Positions 1 through 9,372 are shown, counted from the first letter of the stretch. The stretch: 64,000 bases of DNA from Anaerozeibacter quisquiliarum (GCA_051162045.1 JBISDI010000006.1); one strand, 5' to 3'. The notes: generated from the sequence alone by a model not told the origin. Translations and numbers: made by a program.

Positions 1-33
1 CTACGGTTGACAAAGAGCCCTAAATATAACAAG

Positions 34-57
34 AATCCGTCCCTTTCGAGACGGATT
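34..57 (-). terminator. Hairpin after the tRNA cluster
   Basis: Eight-base arms (AATCCGTC and GACGGATT) around an 8-nt loop, immediately downstream of tRNA-Leu. On the minus strand it is followed by an AT-rich stretch with only scattered T residues, so it is a weak intrinsic terminator or a processing hairpin. Confidence 0.4.
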
Positions 58-58
58 G

Positions 59-146
59 TGGTGCGGGAAACAGGACTTGAACCTGCATGTGCGTATTGCA
101 CACTAGAACCTGAATCTAGCGCGTCTGCCAATTCCGCCATTCCCGC
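59..146 (-). tRNA. tRNA-Leu (CAG)
   Basis: On the minus strand the 7-bp acceptor stem is GCGGGAA with TTCCCGC, followed by A and an encoded CCA. The anticodon loop reads TTCAGGT, giving CAG, which decodes CUG leucine codons. A long variable arm, as expected of a class II tRNA, makes the gene 88 nt with CCA. It is the last of three tandem tRNA genes. Confidence 0.95.
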
Positions 147-150
147 TTGT

Positions 151-235
<85 letters not shown>

Positions 236-281
236 AAGCCATGGTACTCAGACTGTCTTCGTCGCCGGTGCCAGCTTCATT

Positions 282-357
282 TGGAGCTGGCGATGGGACT
301 CGAACCCGCAACCTGCTGATTACAAATCAGCTGCTCTGCCAATTGAGCTACGCCAGC
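282..357 (-). tRNA. tRNA-Thr (TGT)
   Basis: The minus strand shows acceptor stem GCTGGCG with CGCCAGC, an encoded CCA and anticodon loop TTTGTAA (anticodon TGT, threonine ACA/ACG). It is 76 nt with CCA, a standard class I shape, and is the first gene read from the promoter at 433-460. Confidence 0.95.
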
Positions 358-432
358 TGGCCGCATACTTGGGCGCTTATCTGAGCCTCAGTCAGCCGCG
401 AAACCACAGGGGATTTCAAACTGACAGATGCT

Positions 433-460
433 ATTATACCGCAACCGGAGCAAATGTCAA
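433..460 (-). promoter_or_regulatory. Consensus sigma-A promoter of the tRNA cluster
   Basis: Minus strand: -35 TTGACA (455-460), a 16-bp spacer and -10 TATAAT (433-438), a perfect match to both hexamers. It lies about 75 bp upstream of tRNA-Thr with no gene between, so it should drive all three tRNAs. Confidence 0.85.
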
Positions 461-813
461 GAACCATCCGCGATTCTTAACACGATGTTGTGGCCGCGCG
501 TTCGGCGCAAAACTCCGCGCAGAATTCCGTTTGACCTTTGACCGACGCTCCGGATAATCACGATAGGGGAGAGTGTTTTCGCGCCTATGGACTTGCGCCT
601 GCCGACTATCTTTACAGAATCGCTGCATAGGCGCAGACTACACGGCGGTTTTCTTACCTTTCATCATCCGGCTTTTGCTGTTTGCGTTGCGCCGGTCCAT
701 GAGCAATCCGGTCCCCGTCGGAACAAGCATGATGGATGCATACGCTGCCATCCGCCATTGCCTCGCCTTCCATTTTTCTCGCCAGCGGGCGTGTTCGCAA
801 ATCGCACATGCGG
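461..813. other. Gene-free stretch downstream of truA
   Basis: No convincing gene in 353 bp. The only structure noted is an inverted repeat with 9-base arms GCGCCTATG (581-589) and CATAGGCGC (626-634) around a 36-nt loop. It could form 3' structure in truA read-through RNA but has no T tract. Confidence 0.4.
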
Positions 814-1614
814 TCAGCCTTCCGGCCGCGTTCGTTGTGGCATACAGGCGTTCCGGCTGCGAGCATTTTCGACAATATTTCCGTATTCAACCCCCACCAA
901 CGTCAGCCCCTTCGCCGGCGCGGTCGGGCCTAAGTCCAGGCGGTCGCGGCTTTGAATCGCGCGCCCGACCGCGCCCGGGGCGAGCTTTAAGCTGCCTACG
1001 GCGATCAGCGTACCGGCGGCGATGCGCACCATGTTGTAGAGGAAGCCCTTGCCGCGCACCGTGAAGACGATAAAGCCGTCATTGCCGCGCGCGACCGCGC
1101 ATGCGTAGATGTCGCGCACGGTGTCTTTGACCGCCGAGCCGCTGGCCGCAAAGGCGGCGAAGTCGTGCCGGCCGACGAGCGAGAGCGCCTCGCGGTGCAT
1201 GAGGTCTGTATCGAGCGGGTAGATCACATGCGCCGACAGGTTGCGATAAATTGCGCTGGCGTGCGGACCGTCCCATATGCGATAGGCGTAGCGCTTGCCG
1301 GTGGCCGAGAAGCGGGCGTGGAAGTCGCCGTCCACGGCCTCGGAGGCCGTCACCCGCACATCGGGCGGCAGCATGGTGTTGAGCGCGTAGGCGAACTTGT
1401 CCGGGGGGATGCGCGAATCGGTGTCGAAGTGGGCCACTTGCGCAAGCGCGTGCACACCGGCGTCGGTGCGGCTGGCCCCGACAATCGCCGCCCGCGCGCC
1501 GGTCAGCCTCGTCAGCGCGTCCTCGACCACCTGCTGCACGCTGAGCGCGTTTTCCTGGCGCTGCCAGCCGGCGTATCCGGTTCCGTCGTAGGATATGGTC
1601 AGCTTGATCCTCAT
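814..1614 (-). CDS. truA: tRNA pseudouridine(38-40) synthase TruA
   Basis: Converts uridines 38-40 of the tRNA anticodon arm to pseudouridine. The 266-residue protein has the TruA signature GASRTDAGVHA with catalytic Asp51, then RYAYRIW and, near the C-terminus, FLYNMVRI-AGTL, all typical of the family. The ATG at 1614 overlaps the ecfT stop as ATGA, so translation is probably coupled. The in-frame reading extends far upstream of this ATG but only as a shadow of ecfT. Position after the ECF core genes is the usual Firmicutes order, although ribosomal protein genes rplM and rpsI, which often follow, are absent here. Confidence 0.95.
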   Translation of the reverse strand: MRIKLTISYDGTGYAGWQRQENALSVQQVVEDALTRLTGARAAIVGASRTDAGVHALAQVAHFDTDSRIPPDKFAYALNTMLPPDVRVTASEAVDGDFHARFSATGKRYAYRIWDGPHASAIYRNLSAHVIYPLDTDLMHREALSLVGRHDFAAFAASGSAVKDTVRDIYACAVARGNDGFIVFTVRGKGFLYNMVRIAAGTLIAVGSLKLAPGAVGRAIQSRDRLDLGPTAPAKGLTLVGVEYGNIVENARSRNACMPQRTRPEG

Positions 1615-2405
1615 ACCGGCAGCGCCACCACCAGCGCGATCAGGAGCGCCATCGAGATCAGCGCGTACAGGTCGAGCCGCGTGTACCTGAGCACCTTCAT
1701 GCGGGTGCGGTGTTCGCCGCCCCGATAGCAGCGCGCCTCCATCGCCAGCGCCAGCTCGTCCGCGCGGCGGAACGCCGACACGAACAGCGGCACCAGCAGC
1801 GGCAGCATCGCCTTCGCGCGCCGGGTCAGGTTGCCGCTCTCGAAGTCGGCGCCGCGCGCCTTTTGCGCCTTCATGATTTTGTCGGCCTCCTCCATCAGCG
1901 TGGGGATGAACCGAAGCGCGATCGACATCATCATCGCCAGCTCGTGCGCCGGAAAGCCGATGCGCTTGAGCGGCCGCATCAGCCGCTCGAGCCCGTCGGT
2001 CAGCGCGATCGGCGAAGTGGTCAGGGTGAGCAACTGCGTGCCAAACACCAGCAGGACCAGCCGAAGCGCCATGTAGCTCGCCATGCGCAGCCCCTGCCAG
2101 GTGATCGCGAACGAGCCGATGCGCACGATCGCGTCGCCGTCCGGCGTGAACAGCACGTTCAGCGCAAACGTCAGGGCGACGATGAACAGGATGGGCCGGA
2201 TGCCCTTGAACATCAGCTTGATGCGCACAGCGGATATCAGCGCCGCGCCCAGAATGTAGCCAAACATCAGGGCGTAGGACACGAAGCCCTTGCACAGAAA
2301 CACCGCCACGATCACGGCCGCGGTCAGGATCAGCTTCATGCGCGGATCCAGCCGGTGTACGACCGAATCGCCGGGGAAGTACTGGCCGAGCGTGATGTTA
2401 ACCAT
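1611..2405 (-). CDS. ecfT: ECF transporter transmembrane protein EcfT
   Basis: Membrane scaffold of an energy-coupling-factor vitamin or metal importer; it links the EcfA ATPases to exchangeable substrate-binding S components. The 264-residue protein starts with the family-typical GQYFPGDS and HRLDPRMKL and has several hydrophobic segments. Two Ala-Arg-Gly-type coupling motifs are visible (KARGAD and EARCYRG) in the cytoplasmic helices that contact the ATPases. Its start overlaps ecfA2 by 8 bp and its stop overlaps truA. No S-component gene is in the window, so the substrate is unknown. Confidence 0.93.
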   Translation of the reverse strand: MVNITLGQYFPGDSVVHRLDPRMKLILTAAVIVAVFLCKGFVSYALMFGYILGAALISAVRIKLMFKGIRPILFIVALTFALNVLFTPDGDAIVRIGSFAITWQGLRMASYMALRLVLLVFGTQLLTLTTSPIALTDGLERLMRPLKRIGFPAHELAMMMSIALRFIPTLMEEADKIMKAQKARGADFESGNLTRRAKAMLPLLVPLFVSAFRRADELALAMEARCYRGGEHRTRMKVLRYTRLDLYALISMALLIALVVALPV

Positions 2406-3261
2406 GCGCCGCGCCCCCCTTCAGCACCCGGACGATCGCCGCCTCCACGTCCTCCATGCGCCACAGCCCCTCGGGCAGAGCGAACCCGGCCTTGTGAAGC
2501 GCCCGGCTCAGTTGAGCGGCGCGCGGCAGGCCCAGCCCCATCGCCTCGAGCGCTTCCGCCTGGGCGAACACCTCGGCGGGTGTGCCGTCGAGCGCCAGGC
2601 GGCCCTTGTTCATCACCAGCACCCGCCCGCATAGGCGCGCCACGTCGGTCATCGAGTGCGACACCATGACGAGCGTCAGGGCGCCCTCGGCGTGCAGCGC
2701 CTTGAGCATTTCGAGCATGTCGCGCCGCCCGGCCGGGTCGAGCCCCGCGGCCGGCTCGTCGAGCACCAGCGTCTTGGGCCGCATCGCCAGCACCCCGGCA
2801 ATCGCTGTGCGGCGCTTCTGCCCGCCCGACAATTCGAACGGCGACCGCTCGAGCAGTTCCTCGGGCAGCCCCACCTCCCTGGCCGCTTCGCGCGCGCGCG
2901 CTTCGGCCTCGGCCTGCGAAAGCCCCAGATTCTTCGGCCCGAACGCAATGTCGCGCACGACCGTCTCCTCAAACAGCTGGTATTCGGGGTACTGGAACAC
3001 CAGCCCCACCCGGCAGCGGATCGCCTTGAGGTCGGCTCCCTTCTGAAACAGGTCCACCCCGTCGACGAGCACGGTGCCGGAGGTGGGCCGAAGCAACCCA
3101 TTGAGATGCTGCACCAGCGTCGATTTGCCGCTGCCGGTGTGGCCGATCAGCCCCACCAGCTCGCCGTCCCTGATCGTCGCGCTCACGTCCTCGACCGCGA
3201 TCGAGGTAAACGGACTGTCCGGCGCGTATACATGCGTCAGATTTCTGATTTCAATCGGCAC
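2398..3261 (-). CDS. ecfA2: ECF transporter ATP-binding protein EcfA2
   Basis: Second ATPase of the ECF module, 287 residues. Walker A GHTGSGKST is at residues 40-48, the ABC signature LSGGQ at 144-148 and Walker B VLDEP at 166-170, followed by the D-loop and switch His (VSHS). It pairs with EcfA1 to energise uptake through EcfT. The start overlaps the end of ecfA1 by 25 bp. Confidence 0.93.
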   Translation of the reverse strand: MPIEIRNLTHVYAPDSPFTSIAVEDVSATIRDGELVGLIGHTGSGKSTLVQHLNGLLRPTSGTVLVDGVDLFQKGADLKAIRCRVGLVFQYPEYQLFEETVVRDIAFGPKNLGLSQAEAEARAREAAREVGLPEELLERSPFELSGGQKRRTAIAGVLAMRPKTLVLDEPAAGLDPAGRRDMLEMLKALHAEGALTLVMVSHSMTDVARLCGRVLVMNKGRLALDGTPAEVFAQAEALEAMGLGLPRAAQLSRALHKAGFALPEGLWRMEDVEAAIVRVLKGGAAHG

Positions 3262-4088
3262 AGTGCCACCGCCATTTCATCGACCGTCAGGATGCCGTCC
3301 GGCACCCCGACGCCCTGTCTTTGCAGTTCGATGCCCAGCGCCGTCATCTCCGGCACCGCCAGCCCGAGCGCATCCAGCTCGTCCGCGCGGGCGAACACCG
3401 CCCGCGGTTCGCCCTCCATGGCGATTCGTCCCCGGTCCATCACCAGCACCCGGTCGGCGAGCGCGGCCTCGTCCATGAAGTGGGTGATCCACACGACCGT
3501 CACGCCCTCTTCGCGGTTGATGCGCCGAACCACATTGAGCACGGCCTCGCGCCCCGACGGGTCGAGCATCGCGGTGGCCTCGTCGAACACGATCGCGCGC
3601 GGGCGCATCGCCAGCACCCCTGCGATCGCCACGCGCTGTTTCTGCCCACCCGACAGCATGTGGGGCGCGCTCTGCGCCGCATCCTGCATGCCCACGAGCG
3701 CGAGCGCCTCGTCCACCCGGCGGCGGATCTCGGCGGGTTCCACGGCCATGTTCTCAAGGCCGAACGCCACGTCCTCCTCGACGACGGTCGCCACCAGCTG
3801 GTTGTCCGGGTTCTGAAATACCATGCCGCATGACCTGCGCACGTCCCAGGCGTTCTCGGGGCGGGTCGCGTCGATGCCCGCCACCGCAATCTTGCCGCTC
3901 GAGGGCGTAAACAGCGCGTTCATCAGCTTGGCCAGCGTCGATTTACCGCTGCCGTTGTGGCCGAGAATCGCCAGGAACTCGCCCTCGCATATCGTCAATG
4001 AAACGCCGGCCACCGCCTCGCCCGCCTCCTGCGGATAGGCAAAGTGAGCGTCGTTTATCTCAATGATCGCTTGCTTGTCTGCCGTCAT
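3237..4088 (-). CDS. ecfA1: ECF transporter ATP-binding protein EcfA1
   Basis: First ATPase of the ECF module, 283 residues and first gene of the ecfA1-ecfA2-ecfT-truA operon. Walker A GHNGSGKST spans residues 43-51; LSGGQKQR and a VFDEATAMLDP Walker B/D-loop follow. The Walker B glutamate is present, so the site looks catalytically competent. A good ribosome site (AAGGAGG on the minus strand, about 4100-4106) lies 11 nt before the ATG. The gene is divergent from pgk; I found no strong leftward promoter in the 194-bp gap. Confidence 0.93.
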   Translation of the reverse strand: MTADKQAIIEINDAHFAYPQEAGEAVAGVSLTICEGEFLAILGHNGSGKSTLAKLMNALFTPSSGKIAVAGIDATRPENAWDVRRSCGMVFQNPDNQLVATVVEEDVAFGLENMAVEPAEIRRRVDEALALVGMQDAAQSAPHMLSGGQKQRVAIAGVLAMRPRAIVFDEATAMLDPSGREAVLNVVRRINREEGVTVVWITHFMDEAALADRVLVMDRGRIAMEGEPRAVFARADELDALGLAVPEMTALGIELQRQGVGVPDGILTVDEMAVALCRLKSEI

Positions 4089-4217
4089 CTGCTCGCATCC
4101 CTCCTTGGGGACATTATGGCATGCGCTTGGATAAATTCCGATCCCTACTATATCATTCTCACGTTAAATATGGAGCAATCTCATCAATTGATTTTTGCGC
4201 TACTTCCCAGATTAACA

Positions 4218-4246
4218 TTGACGGAGTAAGATATGTTTGGTATAAA
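4218..4246 (+). promoter_or_regulatory. Promoter of pgk-tpiA-gpmI
   Basis: TTGACG (4218-4223), a 17-bp spacer and TATAAA (4241-4246) in an AT-rich gap, about 37 bp upstream of the pgk ATG. Close to sigma-A consensus. Confidence 0.75.
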
Positions 4247-4282
4247 ATTGTCAGACTTAAATTGAAGAAGGAGCGATGCTGC

Positions 4283-5470
4283 ATGAATAAGAAGACCATC
4301 CGGGACATCGACGTGAAGGGCAAGAAAGTGCTGGTGCGGTGCGACTTCAACGTGCCGCTCGACGCTGAGGCTAAGATCACCGACGAGACCCGCATCAACG
4401 CGGCGCTGCCCACGATCAAGTACCTGCTCGAAAACGGCGCGCGCGTCATCCTGTGCTCGCACCTGGGCCGGCCCAAGGGCGAATTCAACATGAAGTACTC
4501 GCTCGCGCCGGTGGCTGCCTCCCTGAGCGGCAAGCTGGGCTTTGACGTGAAGCTCGCCAAGGACGTCGTCGGCGAGGACGCGCAGCGGCTGGCCTCTTCC
4601 GTCGAACCGGGCCGCGCGGTGCTGCTCGAGAACGTGCGCTTCCACGCAGAGGAGGAAAAGAACGACCCGGCGTTCGCGAAGAAGCTCGCAGACCTCGCCG
4701 AGCTGTATGTGTCGGACGCGTTCGGCACCGTGCACCGCGCGCACGCCTCCACGGCGGGCGTGGCCAATTACCTGAGCGCGGTGGCGGGCTTCCTGATCGG
4801 CAAGGAGCTCGACTTCCTGGGCGGCGCGATCGAGAACCCCAAGCGCCCGTTCGTCGCGATTCTGGGCGGCGCGAAGGTCAAGGACAAGATCGGCGTCATC
4901 ACCAACCTGCTCGAGAAGGTGGACGCGCTGATTATCGGCGGCGGCATGGCCTACACCTTCCTCAAGGCCAAGGGCTACGGCATCGGCAACTCGCTGCTGG
5001 ACGAGGAGCGCATCGACCTCGCGAAGGACCTGATGGCCAAGGCCGAGCAAAAGGGCGTGAAGCTGCTGCTGCCGGTTGACAGCGTCTGCGGCGACCAGTT
5101 CAGCAACGACGCCAAGATCGTGACGGTCGACAGCGAGGCCGGCGTGCCCGAGGGCTACATGGCGCTCGACATCGGCCCGAAGACGATTACACTGTTCGAG
5201 AACGCGGTCAAGGACGCCAAGACCGTCGTGTGGAACGGCCCGATGGGCTGCTTCGAGATGCCCAACTTCGCGGAGGGCACGCTGTCGGTGGCCAAGGCGC
5301 TCGCGGCGTCCGATGCGACCACGATCATCGGCGGCGGCGACAGCGCGGCGGCGGTCACCCAGATGGGCCTGGCCGACAAGATGAGCCACATCTCCACCGG
5401 CGGCGGCGCGTCGCTCGAGTTCCTCGAGGGCAAGGTGCTGCCCGGCGTCGCGGCCCTGAACGACAAATAG
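4283..5470 (+). CDS. pgk: Phosphoglycerate kinase
   Basis: Glycolytic enzyme transferring phosphate from 1,3-bisphosphoglycerate to ADP. The 395-residue protein has the N-terminal VRCDFNVPLD (residues 18-27), SHLGRPKG and the C-terminal nucleotide-site motif GGGDSAAA. The start at 4283 is chosen because AAGGAG (4268-4273) sits 9 nt upstream; the reading frame extends further upstream but without homology. First gene of pgk-tpiA-gpmI; gap and eno are not in the window. Confidence 0.97.
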   Translation: MNKKTIRDIDVKGKKVLVRCDFNVPLDAEAKITDETRINAALPTIKYLLENGARVILCSHLGRPKGEFNMKYSLAPVAASLSGKLGFDVKLAKDVVGEDAQRLASSVEPGRAVLLENVRFHAEEEKNDPAFAKKLADLAELYVSDAFGTVHRAHASTAGVANYLSAVAGFLIGKELDFLGGAIENPKRPFVAILGGAKVKDKIGVITNLLEKVDALIIGGGMAYTFLKAKGYGIGNSLLDEERIDLAKDLMAKAEQKGVKLLLPVDSVCGDQFSNDAKIVTVDSEAGVPEGYMALDIGPKTITLFENAVKDAKTVVWNGPMGCFEMPNFAEGTLSVAKALAASDATTIIGGGDSAAAVTQMGLADKMSHISTGGGASLEFLEGKVLPGVAALNDK

Positions 5471-5510
5471 CCACAACCATTACGACGATAAATTGTAGGA
5501 GGAATATCCC

Positions 5511-6257
5511 ATGCGCAAACCGATCATTGCCGGCAACTGGAAGATGAACAAGACCCCCGAAGAGGCGGTCGCCCTCGTGAAGGAACTGATCCCGCTGGTC
5601 AAGGACGCCAAGTGCGACGTGGTCGTGTGTCCGCCCGCCGTGTGCCTCGGCGCCGTCAAGGACGCGATCGCCGGCACCAACGTCAAGCTCGGGGCGCAGA
5701 ACGTACACTTTGCGCAAAGCGGCGCGTACACCGGCGAGCTGTCGGCCGACATGCTCAAGGCCGTGGGCTGCACCCATGTAATCATCGGCCACTCCGAGCG
5801 CCGCCAGTACTTTGGCGAGACCGACAAGAGCGTCAACCGGCGCACCGTGGCCGCCGTCAAGGCCGGCCTTACCCCGATCATTTGCGTGGGCGAGCTCAAG
5901 GACGAGCGCGAAGACGGCTACACCGACCCGATCGTGTGCTGCCAGACGCTGATGGCGCTGACCGGCCTGACCAAGGAAGAAGTCGCCGGCGTGGTCGTGG
6001 CCTACGAGCCGGTCTGGGCGATCGGCACCGGCCTGACCGCCACCGACGAGCAGGCCAACGAGACGATCGGCGTGATCCGCAAGGCGATCGCGGGCCGGTA
6101 CGGTAAGGACGTGGCCGAGCAGGTGCGCATCCAGTACGGCGGCTCGATGAAGGGCTCCAATGTCCGTGGCCTGATGGCGCAGAGCGAGATCGACGGCGGC
6201 CTGATCGGCGGCGCCAGCCTGAAGGCGGCCGACTTCGCCCAGGTGGTGAATTTCTGA
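5511..6257 (+). CDS. tpiA: Triosephosphate isomerase
   Basis: Interconverts dihydroxyacetone phosphate and glyceraldehyde 3-phosphate. The 248-residue protein carries GNWKMN with active-site Lys11, the histidine motif GHSERR, the catalytic-glutamate motif AYEPVWAIGTG and the phosphate loop GGSMKGSN. An AGGAGG site lies just before the ATG. It is 40 bp after pgk, and its stop shares one base with the gpmI start. Confidence 0.97.
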   Translation: MRKPIIAGNWKMNKTPEEAVALVKELIPLVKDAKCDVVVCPPAVCLGAVKDAIAGTNVKLGAQNVHFAQSGAYTGELSADMLKAVGCTHVIIGHSERRQYFGETDKSVNRRTVAAVKAGLTPIICVGELKDEREDGYTDPIVCCQTLMALTGLTKEEVAGVVVAYEPVWAIGTGLTATDEQANETIGVIRKAIAGRYGKDVAEQVRIQYGGSMKGSNVRGLMAQSEIDGGLIGGASLKAADFAQVVNF

Positions 6258-7780
6258 TGACAACCACCGCACTAATCATCCTGGACGGCTTCGGCGTCGC
6301 GCCGCCCTCCGATGCCAACGCCATCCACGTGGCGGGCACGCCCAACATCGATCGGTTTCGGGCGGCCTATTCGGCCACGCAGATCGGCGCGTCGGGCCGC
6401 GACGTGGGCCTGCCGGACGGCCAGATGGGCAACAGCGAGGTGGGCCACACCAACATCGGCGCGGGCCGCGTGGTCTACCAGATGCTGGTCAAGATCACCA
6501 AGGACATCGAGGACGGCGTGTTCTTCGAGAACCCGGCGCTGCTTAGCGCGATGGAAAATGCAAAGAAAAAGAACACCGCGCTGCACCTGATCGGCCTTGT
6601 GTCGCCCGGCGGCGTGCACTCGCACCAGGAGCACCTGTACGGCCTGCTGAAGATGGCCAAGGCGCACGGCCTCTCGCGCGTATACGTACACGCGCTGCTC
6701 GACGGGCGCGACGTGCCGCCGTCCTCGGCCGCGCTTTACATGCGCGAGCTGGTCGCCGAGATGAATGCAATCGGCGTCGGCCGCGTGTCCAGTGTGATGG
6801 GCCGTTTCTACGCAATGGACCGCGACTTCGCCTGGGACAGGGTAGAGAAGGCCTATGCCGCCATGAGCTACGGCGAGGGCGTCAAGGCGAGCGACCCGGT
6901 CCGGGCAATCGAGGACTCCTACGCGAACCACGTCACCGACGAGTTCATGCTGCCTACGGTGATCGAGGGCGGCGAGGTGATCGGGGAGAACGACTCGGTG
7001 GTGTTTTTCAACTTCCGGCCCGACCGCGCGCGCCAGATCACCCGCGCGTTCGTGGACCCCGCGTTCACGGGCTTTGCGCGGCGGCGGTTCTTACCGCTGA
7101 CCTACGTGTGCATGGCGCAGTTCGACGCCACGATGCCGAATGTGCAGGTCGCCTACCCGCCCGACACGCTGGCGATGACGATGGGCGAATACGTCTCGGG
7201 GCTGGGGCTTACGCAGCTGCGCATCGCCGAGACGCAGAAGTACGCGCATGTGACGTTCTTCTTCAACGGCGGCGAGGAGAAGACCTTCCCGGGCGAGGAT
7301 CGGATCCTGGTGCCCTCGCCGACGGTGGCTACGTTCGACATGAAGCCCGAGATGAGCGCGTACGAAGTCACAGAGGCGGTGCTCAAGGAGATCGAGGCGC
7401 GCAAGTACGACGTGATTATCCTGAATTTCGCCAACTGCGACATGGTGGGCCACACGGGCATCATGGAGGCGGCGGTCAAGGCGGTCAAGGCGGTCGACGA
7501 GTGCGTGGGCCGGGTGGTGGACGCGATCGTCGCCCAGGGCGGCAAGGCGATCATCACCGCCGACCACGGCAACGCCGACCAGATGGAAGACCCCGAGACC
7601 CACGGCCCGTTCACCGCGCACACCACCAACCCGGTGCCGGTGATCGTGGTCGACCCGGCGCAGCCGAAGCATACGCTGCGGAAGAGCGGCAAGCTGTGCG
7701 ACCTGTGCCCCACGATGCTGACGCTGATGGGCCTAAAGCAACCCGCCGAGATGACCGGCGAAAGCTTGATCCTGTCCTAA
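6257..7780 (+). CDS. gpmI: 2,3-bisphosphoglycerate-independent phosphoglycerate mutase
   Basis: Manganese-dependent interconversion of 3- and 2-phosphoglycerate. The 507-residue protein begins with the metal-binding ILDGFG, has the phosphoserine motif MGNSEVGHTNIG, and ends with the alkaline-phosphatase-like metal motifs NFANCDMVGHTG and TADHGNADQM. Length is normal for the family. The ATG overlaps the tpiA stop (TGATG), indicating coupling, and only a weak GGTGG-like ribosome site is present. Confidence 0.97.
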   Translation: MTTTALIILDGFGVAPPSDANAIHVAGTPNIDRFRAAYSATQIGASGRDVGLPDGQMGNSEVGHTNIGAGRVVYQMLVKITKDIEDGVFFENPALLSAMENAKKKNTALHLIGLVSPGGVHSHQEHLYGLLKMAKAHGLSRVYVHALLDGRDVPPSSAALYMRELVAEMNAIGVGRVSSVMGRFYAMDRDFAWDRVEKAYAAMSYGEGVKASDPVRAIEDSYANHVTDEFMLPTVIEGGEVIGENDSVVFFNFRPDRARQITRAFVDPAFTGFARRRFLPLTYVCMAQFDATMPNVQVAYPPDTLAMTMGEYVSGLGLTQLRIAETQKYAHVTFFFNGGEEKTFPGEDRILVPSPTVATFDMKPEMSAYEVTEAVLKEIEARKYDVIILNFANCDMVGHTGIMEAAVKAVKAVDECVGRVVDAIVAQGGKAIITADHGNADQMEDPETHGPFTAHTTNPVPVIVVDPAQPKHTLRKSGKLCDLCPTMLTLMGLKQPAEMTGESLILS

Positions 7781-8126
7781 CGCATCCCACACGCGCACGG
7801 TTACGGGGATTCTCAAGGGGCAAAGTCCCTGTGGGGGTTGGAGGGCGCCAGCCCAATGAGCAGGGGAGCATCCACGCCAACGGCGCGGGACGACCACTGC
7901 GAATTGAGTGGAGGGCCCAACGCACCCCGTTCCTGTTCCGGTTGGTAAAACCGCGGCAACGGTTCTCGACTTGCTGGATGCGGTTTTTCGCGGTAAGCAT
8001 GACGACAGGAGATAAACGAATCGCCATGCAGTCCGACCTACACGGCGATTCCATAAAAGGATAACCGGCGGGCGCAAGCCCATGGGATACGACAACGGTC
8101 TTCCTCGCTTTGATTGTATCAATTTA
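7781..8126. other. Intergenic stretch with a GC-rich repeat-like segment
   Basis: No gene supported. Bases 7816-7970 resemble segments at about 14590-14830 and 23140-23280, sharing a GCCAGCCCAATG(A/G)GCA core (with the last of these) and a CCTGTT...TAAAAC tail (with the first). A separate hairpin has 8-base arms GAATCGCC (8018-8025) and GGCGATTC (8044-8051). Confidence 0.4.
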
Positions 8127-8171
8127 GCCGCCGCGCAGGGTCGAAGCACCCTTGCGCGGCGGCTTTTCTTT
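8127..8171 (+). terminator. Rho-independent terminator of the glycolytic operon
   Basis: GCCGCCGCGCA and TGCGCGGCGGC arms, extended inward by GGGT/ACCC, followed on the plus strand by TTTTCTTT. The T tract overlaps the dnaJ stop codon (8170-8172), so it separates two convergent operons. Confidence 0.85.
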
Positions 8172-9315
8172 AGCTGAACGCATCCATCATCCGATCAAAG
8201 AACGACTTGCGCTGCTCGTATTCCTTGCCGGTCATCGTGCCTTCGAACTGGCGCAGCAGGTCCTTTTGCTTGTCGGTCAGCTTCTTGGGCACCTCCACGT
8301 TGATCTCGATGAACAAATCGCCCTTGGCCCCGCTGCGCAGCGAGGGGATGCCCTGGCCCTTGATGCGGAACACCGTACCCGGCTGCGTGCCTTCGGGCAC
8401 CGCATACTTGATCGGCGCGTCCAGCGTGGGCACGTCGATCTCCGCGCCCAGCGCCGCCTGCGTCAGCGAGACGGGCACGGCGCAGTGCAGGTCGGTGCCC
8501 CGGCGCGTGAAGTACTTGTGGGGCTTAACGCGCACCAGTACCTGCAGGTCGCCCGGCGGGCCGCCGCGCACCCCCGCTTCGCCCTGGCCGCTCACGCGGA
8601 TCACCTGGCCGTCGTCGATGCCGGCGGGGATCTTCACCGTGCGGCGCTTGGTGACGCGCACTTGGCCCTGGCCGCCGCACTTTAAGCAGGGATCCTTGAT
8701 TACCTTGCCGGTGCCGTGGCAGGCGTCGCAGGCGCGCACGTTCTGGATGCGCCCGAACGGTGTGTTCTGCGTCACGCGCACCTGGCCCGCGCCCCTGCAG
8801 GCCGAGCAGGTCTGGGGCTGGGTACCCTCCTTGGCGCCGCTGCCGTGACAGGCGGTACAGGTTTCGCGGCGCGTCAGGTTGATGTCCTTGGAACAGCCCT
8901 TGGCCGCCTCTTCGAACGACAGCGTCACCTCGTAGCGCAGGTCGTCGCCCTGCATGGGGCCGCTATGCTGTCCGCCGGTCGCGCCGCCGCCGAAGAACGC
9001 CGAGAAGATGTCGTCGAACCCGCCGAAGCTTGCGCCGCCACCCCCAAAACCCCCGAAGCCCTCGAAGCCGCCGTAACCATAGCCCTGTCCCGGCTGCTCG
9101 TGGCCGAACTGGTCGTAGCGCGCCTTCTTCTGGGCGTCGGACAGCACCTCGTAGGCCTCGTTGAGTTCCTTGAACTTCTCCTCGGCCTGCTTATCGCCGG
9201 GGTTCACGTCCGGATGCAGTTTTTTGGCCATCTGCCGATAAGCCTTCTTGATCTCGGCGTCGGAGGCCGACTTGGTCAGCCCCAGCACCTCGTAGTAATC
9301 ACGCTTGGTCGCCAA
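8170..9315 (-). CDS. dnaJ: Chaperone DnaJ
   Basis: Hsp40 co-chaperone that stimulates DnaK ATPase and delivers substrates. The start is taken as TTG at 9315, giving MATKRDYYEVLG, the family's usual beginning, with an AAGGGGGG site 7 nt upstream; the earlier in-frame GTG at 9321 would sit on the ribosome site. The 381 residues contain a J domain with HPD at 34-36, a Gly/Phe-rich linker, four CxxCxGxG zinc motifs and the two C-terminal beta domains. Last gene of hrcA-grpE-dnaK-dnaJ. Confidence 0.95.
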   Translation of the reverse strand: MATKRDYYEVLGLTKSASDAEIKKAYRQMAKKLHPDVNPGDKQAEEKFKELNEAYEVLSDAQKKARYDQFGHEQPGQGYGYGGFEGFGGFGGGGASFGGFDDIFSAFFGGGATGGQHSGPMQGDDLRYEVTLSFEEAAKGCSKDINLTRRETCTACHGSGAKEGTQPQTCSACRGAGQVRVTQNTPFGRIQNVRACDACHGTGKVIKDPCLKCGGQGQVRVTKRRTVKIPAGIDDGQVIRVSGQGEAGVRGGPPGDLQVLVRVKPHKYFTRRGTDLHCAVPVSLTQAALGAEIDVPTLDAPIKYAVPEGTQPGTVFRIKGQGIPSLRSGAKGDLFIEINVEVPKKLTDKQKDLLRQFEGTMTGKEYEQRKSFFDRMMDAFS

Positions 9316-9342
9316 GCGCACGCCCCCCTTTCCACAGGGCAA

Positions 9343-9372
9343 GGTGCTTGCCCCAAATCATCGGCAAGCACC
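9343..9372 (-). other. Stem-loop between dnaK and dnaJ
   Basis: Perfect 10-bp arms GGTGCTTGCC and GGCAAGCACC with a 10-nt loop in the 86-bp gap between dnaK and dnaJ. There is no T tract; a hairpin here may lower dnaJ output relative to dnaK or act as a processing site. Confidence 0.55.

Noticed and set aside
654..890. 78-codon frame at the 3' end of truA
   Set aside because: It begins inside truA in another frame, lacks a convincing ribosome site and looks unlike a protein.
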